Positions 55,799-63,307 of a DNA stretch of 64,000 nt are shown piece after piece. Source of the stretch: Bacteroidales bacterium (GTDB taxonomy: Bacteria > Bacteroidota > Bacteroidia > Bacteroidales > UBA932). The stretch lies in NCBI GenBank assembly GCA_017549145.1, contig JAFYVM010000015.1:21488-85487 (forward strand), in the 5' to 3' direction. A program made the translations under genes and the position numbers. Below the pieces are notes generated by a model, which saw only the letters and a list, made by a program, of their open reading frames with translations, had not been told where the DNA came from and searched no databases. Numbering within the stretch: the first letter of the stretch is position 1; every line of letters starts with the position of its first letter.

Positions 55799-55997
55799 GC
55801 TGTTGAGAAAGACAGCAATACATACAGAAAGCGTTTAGCTGTATTCCGTTAGAATGAATCTGGACAATTCAAGTAACACAGGAATGAAGTTAGCGTTTAC
55901 ACTGGCTATAATCTGAGCGTTCTGCTCATGCTATAGCGGAAGTGTGAGCTATAAATGTTCTTCATCCGTGTTACAGGCTGTCCAGAGCCCATTCTAA
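55799..55997 (+). ncRNA. Candidate structured RNA or leader with a 149-nt extended hairpin
   Basis: GCTGT/ACAGC (55799-55816) forms a small 5' hairpin. A long hairpin follows, from 55849 to 55997, with TTAGAATG/CATTCTAA (8 bp), TCTGGACA/TGTCCAGA (8 bp), GTAACAC-GG-ATGAAG against CTTCATCCGTGTTAC (15 bp, two bulged A), ACACT/AGTGT, GCTATA/TATAGC and apical TGAGC-GTTCT-GCTCA. No open reading frame fits. It could be a free small RNA, since a near-promoter TTACTTTTTG lies at 56067-56076 before the operon, or the leader of the cargo operon. Bacteroidales-1-type or 6S-like RNAs are possible relatives; a DNA hairpin for replication is another reading. Confidence 0.65.
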
Positions 55998-56114
55998 GGA
56001 TTAAGACTAGAAGAGCTCGCACTTTCTTTTATTAACCAACAATCCGTCTTCGAGCTTCACGGTAATTACTTTTTGCATGACTAATTATTCATGTTTAACT
56101 TAATATTTCTACGT

Positions 56115-56816
56115 ATGAAAAAGTATTTACTAATTCTAGTTGGAGCTTTAATGCTCGTAAGTTGCGGAACTACCAAGTATGTTCCGACTCAGAATGCATC
56201 GACAAAGTATAAAGTCGGTGATGTGTATAATCAGAACGGTCTGAAAGGAATTGTCGTAGCTGTCGATGCAAGTGGTCAGCATGGTACAATCATGTCTCTG
56301 GAGAGTTCAAATGCGAAATGGTGTGCTAATAAAGATTTGAAATTTGAAACGAGCGCTTTTTACGAGGATGACGGTCAGAAAAACATGGAGGTTATATCAA
56401 AGTATGTAGAGAATAATAGTGTTTCTTGGAGCGATTTTCCATTGTTCAGTTGGGCGAAGTCTTTAGGTGATGGATGGTATATTCCTGCTAAAGAGGAAGC
56501 ACTCGCTATATGGAAAAACATTAACGGTGGTTCTAATACATATAATAAAAGAACATGTATAGCTTTTGATAAAAGCCAAAGAGCATATGGTGGATCTCCC
56601 CTTGTCGATACGCGTTTCTATTTAGGAAATAAACAACCATATTGGTGGTTTACTTCTACTGAGGCAGACGGTGGTAATGCCCTTGTTGTTCAATTCGGAA
56701 ATGATTTGAAATCACAGCTGATTGTAGGCTTCCATGCTACATTTAAAGCATTTCCTGTTTATAAAAACCCTGGCATCATGTCCTTGTACCGTTCTCGTGC
56801 AGTTCATAAATTCTAA
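56115..56816 (+). CDS. Cargo gene 1: DUF1566/Lcl-C-like lipoprotein
   Basis: 233 residues from ATG 56115 (MKKYLLILVG), lipobox LVSCG. The earlier ATG at 56091 would put eight residues ahead of the signal peptide. The segments KYKVGDVYNQNGLKGIVVAV, SWAKSLGDGWYIPAKEE and YWWFTSTEADGG are typical of DUF1566/Lcl C-terminal-like domains, beta-rich modules of secreted adhesive or surface proteins. It is a paralog of the next gene. It opens a ten-gene array whose spacers are at most 53 bases. Confidence 0.75.
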   Translation: MKKYLLILVGALMLVSCGTTKYVPTQNASTKYKVGDVYNQNGLKGIVVAVDASGQHGTIMSLESSNAKWCANKDLKFETSAFYEDDGQKNMEVISKYVENNSVSWSDFPLFSWAKSLGDGWYIPAKEEALAIWKNINGGSNTYNKRTCIAFDKSQRAYGGSPLVDTRFYLGNKQPYWWFTSTEADGGNALVVQFGNDLKSQLIVGFHATFKAFPVYKNPGIMSLYRSRAVHKF

Positions 56817-56818
56817 AT

Positions 56819-57514
56819 ATGAAAATCTTTAAAAGAACCATATTGAGTGCTGTGTGCTGCATTATTTCTATTGCAGCACACGCGCAGTTCGATGATGTGC
56901 GAAAAGGTGACATCATCGATATAAACGGAGTAAAGGCCTTGGTTTTTCAGGTGGATGATGAAGGACATGGTACAGCAATGACTGTAAAAGCATTGCGTGG
57001 AAAGAAAAATGCGTGGTGTACTAATGTGAAATTATTGAAAAGTTTAGGGGAAACGTTATCTCCTGATGGAATGCAGAATACGGAGATGGTGTATGAGTAT
57101 ATCAATTCTTCTGGTTTCAGTATTTCCCAATTTCCGGCTTTTGAATGGTGCAAGAAGTTAGGTTCTGGCTGGTATATACCATCTCGAGAGGAAATGGAAG
57201 TATTCGTGAATTACTATTTAGGAAATGAGCAGGAGTTTGATTGGGAAAGTGAGGAGGAATTTGATGTTGACTCAGAATCTGTAACTCCTAAGAAAATAAA
57301 CGAGAAACTGATTGAAGCTGGAGGCGTCCCATTTTTAGGCAACGCTATTCCTGGGTCAGGTTTAGCTATCGGTGTATATACGTCCTCTAAAACTGATGAC
57401 AACAAAGTGTTTATCTATCAATATAACACACAGAAAAACACCTTTCGTTTCAAAGGAGTACCAACCAATATGATAGATACATATGCAATTGGAAGAGCAT
57501 TTTATAAATTTTAG
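56819..57514 (+). CDS. Cargo gene 2: secreted DUF1566-like protein
   Basis: 231 residues with a cleavable signal peptide (ending IAAHAQFDD). RKGDIIDINGVKALVFQVDD, AWCTNVKLL and LGSGWYIPSREEMEVF align with cargo gene 1 over most of the length, so the two arose by duplication; this copy lost or never had the lipid anchor. It has an acidic insertion (WESEEEFDVDSES) near residue 143. It starts two bases after gene 1. Confidence 0.75.
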   Translation: MKIFKRTILSAVCCIISIAAHAQFDDVRKGDIIDINGVKALVFQVDDEGHGTAMTVKALRGKKNAWCTNVKLLKSLGETLSPDGMQNTEMVYEYINSSGFSISQFPAFEWCKKLGSGWYIPSREEMEVFVNYYLGNEQEFDWESEEEFDVDSESVTPKKINEKLIEAGGVPFLGNAIPGSGLAIGVYTSSKTDDNKVFIYQYNTQKNTFRFKGVPTNMIDTYAIGRAFYKF

Positions 57515-57517
57515 TAT

Positions 57518-58747
57518 ATGAAACGGATTATACTGTTAATAACAATCCTCATCCCTTTCTATGCTTCATATGCTCAAGATATGAAGTATAGAAGGAGTTC
57601 CATGTACTCAATTCTAATTAGACACCCTGAGAAAGAATTTGGAAAAGATATTGATACCGTATTCAGACTAATGCCATTGCCCGACAAGTTTGACAATCAC
57701 AATCTTAAAGTTCGTGCCATTAATGCAGGTGTTTATGAAAAGAATAATCAGACTGAAGAAGAAAACACCTGCAAGATGATAGAAACCTTTTTGACAAAAA
57801 ATGATATTGCAAAAAGATTAGTGGCAAAATGGTTTAACAGAAAGTCTGGACGTGGTAAAGATGGGACTTTTGATATGAACCTTATTATTGAAAGAGGTTT
57901 ATATGATGCAAGTTACTTTGATGCACAAATAGCAGAAATGTCCACTAGAGGACAAAGTATGTTAGCAGATGCGGGTGAAGAGTTGATAGGTAATACATAT
58001 GTGCTGTTCAACGATATTAAATATATTGATAAGGAGGAAGAGTCGGGACTTGCTGCAACTGGTTTATTGATTGCAGGTCAAATCGCATCACAATTTACGG
58101 GTGGACTGGCAAATCTTATTATTACCTATGTAACGGATGCTGCGGTAAATATTACAGATAAGATTGCCGGTTTTAGAGTAGTTGTAACTTCATACCTTTA
58201 TCGTTTGAATTGGAACGAAGAAATAGCAAACACATTCTATTCAGAATATTATATATCTTCTCCAAATCCTGACAGAAAAGCAGCTTTTGACTCTATAGAT
58301 GGATTATTCTCATTAACATATTTGGGTTGTCAAAAAAGTGTAAGTGAAAAGACTGGATTAGAGGGTGTACATGATAAGAATGATATGATCAGGAAAGTTT
58401 GTACACGTGCCATAGATAAGAATGTAGCCCTCCTTCAAAAAAAATACGAAGAATTCAAAGTAAAGACTCCACTTTATACCACTGAACCTTTGGCTGCTAA
58501 AATAGGTCTTAAAGAAGATATTACAATCGATTCACGTTTTGAGGTTCTAGAGATGGTAGAAAAAGAGGATGGAAGAACCGAATATAAACGCGTTGGTGTA
58601 ATCAAACCTATAAAAGGACGTATCTGGGACAATCGTTTTATGGCAGAATTTGAGGACGAGAATAAAGGAGCAGATTTGAATGCCACTGAGTTTGAGGTTG
58701 TGAATGGATCCGGTTTTTATCCTGGAATGTTAATTAGAGAAATATAG
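57518..58747 (+). CDS. Cargo gene 3: secreted protein of unknown family
   Basis: 409 residues, signal peptide ending ASYAQDM. I do not recognise the family. The first half is helical (TCKMIETFLTKNDIAKRLVAKWF). Around residues 185-215 a Gly/Ala-rich hydrophobic stretch (GLAATGLLIAGQIASQF) could enter a membrane or bury in a complex. The last 80 residues are beta-rich with Asp/Glu/Lys (VLEMVEKEDGRTEYKRVGVI). It is the largest product of the operon. Confidence 0.65.
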   Translation: MKRIILLITILIPFYASYAQDMKYRRSSMYSILIRHPEKEFGKDIDTVFRLMPLPDKFDNHNLKVRAINAGVYEKNNQTEEENTCKMIETFLTKNDIAKRLVAKWFNRKSGRGKDGTFDMNLIIERGLYDASYFDAQIAEMSTRGQSMLADAGEELIGNTYVLFNDIKYIDKEEESGLAATGLLIAGQIASQFTGGLANLIITYVTDAAVNITDKIAGFRVVVTSYLYRLNWNEEIANTFYSEYYISSPNPDRKAAFDSIDGLFSLTYLGCQKSVSEKTGLEGVHDKNDMIRKVCTRAIDKNVALLQKKYEEFKVKTPLYTTEPLAAKIGLKEDITIDSRFEVLEMVEKEDGRTEYKRVGVIKPIKGRIWDNRFMAEFEDENKGADLNATEFEVVNGSGFYPGMLIREI

Positions 58748-58753
58748 AAGCCT

Positions 58754-59260
58754 ATGAAAACACTTGTTAAACTGGCATTGTTATGCCTGAGTGCAATTAC
58801 CTTGGTTTCATGCGGTGCGCAAAGAATGGTCAGCACTCAGACAGCATCCAATAACAGCACATTTGAATGTGTTGGATTAACAGATAAGGGAGAATGTATA
58901 GTTTCAGCGACAGGAACAGGCGCTAATACTTCTTCCATTTCATCAGTTGTGCTAAAGAATGCAATATATGCTTTACTATTTGATGGGATCAAGGGTAATG
59001 AGGAGAATAGGATCAAAGACTTGCCTCCTATGATTGCAGATAAGAATACTTTCGATACTAAAACAGAGTATTTCACTCCGTTCTTTTCTACAAATGGCAA
59101 GTATCTTCAATTTATCAAGCCGATGCCGGCAGCTCTGCCAAAGACAATCAGGACGAAATCAGGATATAAGGTTACTACAACATATCTTATAGATAAAAAT
59201 GCTTTAAGAAAGGAACTTGAAGCAAATGGTATTATTAAATCACTTTCAAATATTTTGTAA
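58754..59260 (+). CDS. Cargo gene 4: LPP20-like lipoprotein
   Basis: 168 residues, lipobox TLVSCG. Residues 45-85 (CIVSATGTGANTSSISSVVL, then KNAIYALLFDG) have the small-residue turn and long helix of LPP20/FlgO-like domains, the family related to outer-membrane assembly proteins. The C-terminus ends LEANGIIKSL. It is a clear paralog of the next protein. The TAA stop overlaps the next ATG by one base. Confidence 0.65.
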   Translation: MKTLVKLALLCLSAITLVSCGAQRMVSTQTASNNSTFECVGLTDKGECIVSATGTGANTSSISSVVLKNAIYALLFDGIKGNEENRIKDLPPMIADKNTFDTKTEYFTPFFSTNGKYLQFIKPMPAALPKTIRTKSGYKVTTTYLIDKNALRKELEANGIIKSLSNIL

Positions 59261-59724
59261 TGAGACACAATTGGATGTTATTCACTGTACTGACAGTGAT
59301 TCTTAACTTTTTTGCCATTGATGCACATTCGCAATCGTATGAAATCGAATGTCTTAATGTTGAGCAGGACGGCTCTCAGACTCTAAGAGTATGGGGCGAA
59401 GGTCGTAATAAGGTTGATGCTGTAGAGCAAGCAAAAAAGAATGCGGTTAACGAGATACTCTTTCATGGTGTTCTCAAAGGTAACAAAGGGTATAACCAAA
59501 GACCCATAGTCACAGTTGTCAATGCTCGCGAAAGATATCAGGAGTACTTTGATTCTTTCTTTATGGATAAAGGCGAATACACAAATTATGTGAGTATGAA
59601 AGACCGGCGAATCGGATCAACAGTTAAAATACCTGGTACAACTCAGGTACGATGCTGCATAACGGTTCGCGTTTTATGCCCTCAATTGAGAGCAAAGTTA
59701 AAAGCAGATGGTATAATCAAATAA
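59260..59724 (+). CDS. Cargo gene 5: secreted LPP20-like protein
   Basis: 154 residues, signal peptide ending AHSQSYE. TLRVWGEGRNKVDAVEQAKK followed by NAVNEILFHGVLKG is the LPP20-like motif. The middle YQEYFDSFFMDKGEY aligns with EYFTPFFSTNGKY of gene 4, and the end LKADGIIK with its LEANGIIK. So genes 4 and 5 form a lipoprotein/soluble pair, like genes 1 and 2. Confidence 0.65.
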   Translation: MRHNWMLFTVLTVILNFFAIDAHSQSYEIECLNVEQDGSQTLRVWGEGRNKVDAVEQAKKNAVNEILFHGVLKGNKGYNQRPIVTVVNARERYQEYFDSFFMDKGEYTNYVSMKDRRIGSTVKIPGTTQVRCCITVRVLCPQLRAKLKADGIIK

Positions 59725-59737
59725 TATTCAACAATCT

Positions 59738-60685
59738 ATGAAAAGGTTTTTATTTACAATACTTCTTTGCTTAGTCGCCATTACACTATGGGGACAGGCA
59801 AAAAAACCGACTATTATGGTGGTGCCAAGCGATGTCTGGTGCGTACAAAACAATTACACTAACACCTATGATAACCAGGGAATAAGCCAAATTGTTCCTG
59901 ATTATACTAAGGCATTGCAGACTGATGCAAATCTTTTACTGGCGATTGCAAAAATCAATACAATGATGGCAGACAGAGGATTCCCATTGAAAGATTTACA
60001 GGCTGTAACAAAGTCTATTGCTCAGCAGAATGCAGAAGACAATATGATTCAAAGTAAAACTTCTGGAGCATCATTGGCAGAAAGTCCGATAGACCGCTTA
60101 AGGAGAGTTGCAAAAGCAGATATCATTATGCAATTAACCTACACCATTAACCAGATGGGGCCCAAATACTCTCTTACATATAATCTTCAGGGTTTGGACT
60201 CATATACAAACAAGCAGATTGCCGGTGCACAAGGAACAGGAAAACATACATTTTCCGCTGAACTTCCCATCCTTCTTGAAGAGGCAGTGCTCTCAAATAT
60301 GGATGAATTCTGTACTCAACTGATGACATACTTCGAGGATATTAATGAAAATGGTCGCGAAGTAGCAGTTGACATCAGAGTCTTTGACAATGGAAGCGGC
60401 TTGGATCTGGAGTCTGAATTCAATGATATGGAACTTTCTGAGATAATAGATGATTGGATGTCGGACAATACAGTAAATCATGTATTCAACAAGTCTGATG
60501 CAAGTGAGACTTTCATTCAGTACGAACAGGTTCGTATTCCTCTTTATAAAGAGAACGGCAATCAGATGGACACAGAATCGTTTGTCAGAGGTTTGAGAAC
60601 ATATCTCCGTAAGCAATACCAGATTGAAAGCAAGGTAATGGCAAGGGGACTCGGCAGATGTATACTTGTAATCGGTGAAAAATAA
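59738..60685 (+). CDS. Cargo gene 6: DUF6175-type secreted protein
   Basis: 315 residues, signal peptide ending LWGQAKK. KPTIMVVPSDVWCVQNNY, the helix MADRGFPLKDLQAVTKSI and ADIIMQLTYTINQMGPKYSL resemble what I recall of DUF6175, and loosely the CsgG/LpoB fold, in which IxVxP strands, a helix and a beta-meander follow in this order. The C-terminal 110 residues form a second alpha/beta domain ending GRCILVIGEK. The family name is a recollection, not a search result. Confidence 0.6.
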   Translation: MKRFLFTILLCLVAITLWGQAKKPTIMVVPSDVWCVQNNYTNTYDNQGISQIVPDYTKALQTDANLLLAIAKINTMMADRGFPLKDLQAVTKSIAQQNAEDNMIQSKTSGASLAESPIDRLRRVAKADIIMQLTYTINQMGPKYSLTYNLQGLDSYTNKQIAGAQGTGKHTFSAELPILLEEAVLSNMDEFCTQLMTYFEDINENGREVAVDIRVFDNGSGLDLESEFNDMELSEIIDDWMSDNTVNHVFNKSDASETFIQYEQVRIPLYKENGNQMDTESFVRGLRTYLRKQYQIESKVMARGLGRCILVIGEK

Positions 60686-60701
60686 CAAAACTTTAATGTT
60701 T

Positions 60702-61652
60702 ATGAAGAAAAATCTGATAATAGGAATTTGTAGCCTGGTAGCAATAGCGGCATCAACATCATCTTATGCCCAGACCGAAGAGGCGGCAACTATACCTTTA
60801 ACTGTAATTGCAGCTAAGCAACAGTCTGTTCCTGAAACAGCAATGACCTATCTCAATAACAAATTGATGCAGGTTGTTACTAAAAATGGATTGGGAACAA
60901 CTGATTACAATTCACGTTTTGTAATAACTGCTTCTATTATTCCTGTAACTATGGACATTGTCCCTGGCCCACCACGTCAGTTTTCTGAAAGTATTGACAT
61001 TACTTTCTACATCGTAGATAATATCGACCAGAAAATATATTCCTCAGCCACGGTTTCAGCAAAAGCAGTCGAGGCTTCAGAAGAAAAAGCTCTAATCAAA
61101 GCGATTCGTTCCATAAATGTCGGATCGTCCCAAATTGCTGAGTTTGTCAATAACGGTAGAGAAAAGATCATAGCATACTATGAATCTCAGTGCGACAATA
61201 TAATTGCAAAAGCTAAATCACTGGCATCTCAAAACATGTATGAGGCAGCATTGTTTGAACTGAATTCTATACCATCATGCTGTACTGAAGCTTATAAAAA
61301 GAGCTCAAAAGTAGCAGAAGGTATTTTTGATACATATGTTGACTACTGGGGAAATGTATGCCTATCAAAAGCCAGAAACTTGTGGATGGCTGAGCCTAAT
61401 GCCCAGGGGGCAAAGAAGGCCGGAGAGTATTTATGTCAAATACTACCATACTCCAAGAGTTACTCAAATGCGGAAAAATTATATCAGGAAATTAAGAATG
61501 AAGTTAAAGAAGATCTTGATTTCGAAATAAAAGTATATGACGATATAATAGGTCTAGAAGTGGCGAAAGTCAATGCATGGAAGGAAATCGGTGTCGCATT
61601 TGGAAAAGGACAACAGCCAGTGGATACCAATGTCACTTGGTTGGTTAAATAA
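60702..61652 (+). CDS. Cargo gene 7: secreted protein with CsgG-like part and helical repeats
   Basis: 316 residues from ATG 60702 (MKKNLIIGI), 16 bases after gene 6; the ATG at 60675 overlaps gene 6 and lacks a proper signal. The signal peptide ends SSYAQTEE. Residues about 30-150 (SRFVITASIIPVTMDIVPG, FYIVDNIDQKIYSSATVSAK) look like the beta half of a CsgG-type domain. From 165 onward helical pairs (AKSLASQNMYEAALFELNSI) suggest TPR-like repeats. Function unknown. Confidence 0.65.
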   Translation: MKKNLIIGICSLVAIAASTSSYAQTEEAATIPLTVIAAKQQSVPETAMTYLNNKLMQVVTKNGLGTTDYNSRFVITASIIPVTMDIVPGPPRQFSESIDITFYIVDNIDQKIYSSATVSAKAVEASEEKALIKAIRSINVGSSQIAEFVNNGREKIIAYYESQCDNIIAKAKSLASQNMYEAALFELNSIPSCCTEAYKKSSKVAEGIFDTYVDYWGNVCLSKARNLWMAEPNAQGAKKAGEYLCQILPYSKSYSNAEKLYQEIKNEVKEDLDFEIKVYDDIIGLEVAKVNAWKEIGVAFGKGQQPVDTNVTWLVK

Positions 61653-61689
61653 GATTAAACAACAAGCATAAATTTTTAAATCAAGACTC

Positions 61690-62010
61690 ATGAAAAAAAT
61701 ATTAACGTATTTTGCCGGTGTACTGCTGGCTATAGTTGCATTCTCATCATGTACTAAAGATGAAGCCTATTGGAAAGTAGAAACAAGTTCTATAGAGTAC
61801 GATGACTACTCGGATTATTCACGATTTGTCAGTGAAATTGATGCCTTGGATGACGGAGTGACATGGACTGTTTCTCAGGTTGAACGAGAAGTAAATTCAA
61901 TCGTCAAGAAATATGATGGTGATTTAGGCTGTACTGTATATTTAAAAACAGGTTCTTCAATGTCTGGTCCGTGGACCACTAAGAAGACTTGGACAATGAG
62001 ATTGAGATAG
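61690..62010 (+). CDS. Cargo gene 8: small lipoprotein
   Basis: 106 residues, lipobox FSSC. An acidic Asp/Tyr-rich start (SIEYDDYSDYSRF) leads to a domain VSQVEREVNSIVKKYDGDLG and WTMRLR. The same small helix-plus-strand unit recurs in cargo gene 10. Family unknown. Confidence 0.65.
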   Translation: MKKILTYFAGVLLAIVAFSSCTKDEAYWKVETSSIEYDDYSDYSRFVSEIDALDDGVTWTVSQVEREVNSIVKKYDGDLGCTVYLKTGSSMSGPWTTKKTWTMRLR

Positions 62011-62063
62011 TTTAACTTCGGGGATGGCAGATTATTTAGTCATCCCCGCAACATAAAATTAAG

Positions 62064-62456
62064 ATGAAGAAATTTTTATTATTGCTTGCCAGCATTATTG
62101 TGATTTGTTCTTGTGACAAAGAAAAAATAGACCCATCATTAGTGAACGTTGAGATTGAGCTTACATGCATTGATGAAGAGCCAGCATATGGTGGGGAGAC
62201 CAAGCATACAATTTTATGTACGGGAAAAATCGGTGGTTTTACGGGAGAAGCCAGAATAAGTATTGGAAGCAGTTCTCCGTGGACAGGAGCAAACACTAAA
62301 ACTGTATCAGTAGCAGGAGAGAATACATCATTTTCGTATACTTTTCATGTCACAGAGGATGATGACTATACAAATAAGCCAATAACCTTTGATATTACAG
62401 TAAGTGGGCCTCAGTATCAAGAACTATTTAGGTCTTCTGTGGTAGTATACCTTTAA
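62064..62456 (+). CDS. Cargo gene 9: small beta-sandwich lipoprotein
   Basis: 130 residues, lipobox VICSC. The mature part (VEIELTCIDEEPAYGGETKH, GKIGGFTGEARISIGSSSPW) has the alternating pattern of an Ig-like beta sandwich. I do not recognise the family. It lies 53 bases after gene 8, and the spacer contains a short hairpin (GGGGATG...CATCCCC, about 62020-62047). Confidence 0.65.
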   Translation: MKKFLLLLASIIVICSCDKEKIDPSLVNVEIELTCIDEEPAYGGETKHTILCTGKIGGFTGEARISIGSSSPWTGANTKTVSVAGENTSFSYTFHVTEDDDYTNKPITFDITVSGPQYQELFRSSVVVYL

Positions 62457-62482
62457 GTTTTACTATGTCTTGAAATACCATT

Positions 62483-63307
62483 ATGAAGAAAGGGTTATTT
62501 GTAAGAAGCGTAAAATTTTGCATTATATCCGTTCTGTTGTGGTCTGTTATATCTTGTGAGGAAGATAGCCAGTACGCAACAGGTGAGACTTATTATAAAT
62601 ATGAAAATTTAGAGAATATAGAGTATATAAGTATTACACCATATGGGGAAGGAACAATTGAAAGTTTTTTGAAGGAGCTTACTTACATAATGAATAATTT
62701 TGATGGTACTCTATTTTCTCAAAATGAACTTGTTTCAGAGATTCAGGAGGTGGTTGAACGCTATGATGATGGTCTTATTAGTGGCTCTTTCAACTTGATG
62801 AAATCCAATAAAGGACCTAATGGAAAATTTAAAGTTGCAGAATCGTTTACCCTTAGTTATAGTGATGAATATGATTATCTCTTTAATCTTGATATATCAA
62901 AAGTGTATGGTAGTTGGTTTGAGAGCTCTAAAATATATTATGACCTAAAGGGTAATATCACAGATGAGTTTTATAATTCCATGACAGATGATTATTACTA
63001 TGGAGTCCTAACCCTTAAATCAGATATCATATATGATGGCATCGGAAATTCATTCCCTTACCAAGTACTATATGTGGATAAAGTTTATAGCAAGGGTAAT
63101 AAACCTACTGTATCGAAAAAAGCTACATGGTGGTTTGATGAAAGAGGAATTAATGCTGGTGCTTGGGTGGATGGCGATATCTATTATGGAGTACAAGGAG
63201 AAATAATTTCACTTGACAGCAATACAATGCGCATAAAGTATACAGCTTCGGATTATATATATGTGTCTACTCTAAAAAGAGTAAGCGAACCGAAGCATAA
63301 TTTATAG
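62483..63307 (+). CDS. Cargo gene 10: lipoprotein related to gene 8
   Basis: 274 residues, lipobox VISCEED. Residues about 60-130 (FDGTLFSQNELVSEIQEVVE, RYDDGLISGSFNL, FTLSYSDEYDY) repeat the pattern of gene 8, followed by an extra beta-rich domain of about 140 residues with many Tyr/Asp/Gly (YGVLTLKSDIIYDGIGNSF). It is visibly AT-richer than the chromosome part and is the last gene of the array. Confidence 0.65.
   Translation: MKKGLFVRSVKFCIISVLLWSVISCEEDSQYATGETYYKYENLENIEYISITPYGEGTIESFLKELTYIMNNFDGTLFSQNELVSEIQEVVERYDDGLISGSFNLMKSNKGPNGKFKVAESFTLSYSDEYDYLFNLDISKVYGSWFESSKIYYDLKGNITDEFYNSMTDDYYYGVLTLKSDIIYDGIGNSFPYQVLYVDKVYSKGNKPTVSKKATWWFDERGINAGAWVDGDIYYGVQGEIISLDSNTMRIKYTASDYIYVSTLKRVSEPKHNL

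Noticed and set aside
55799-55997. Retron or group II intron RNA
   Set aside because: No reverse transcriptase gene is present anywhere in the window.
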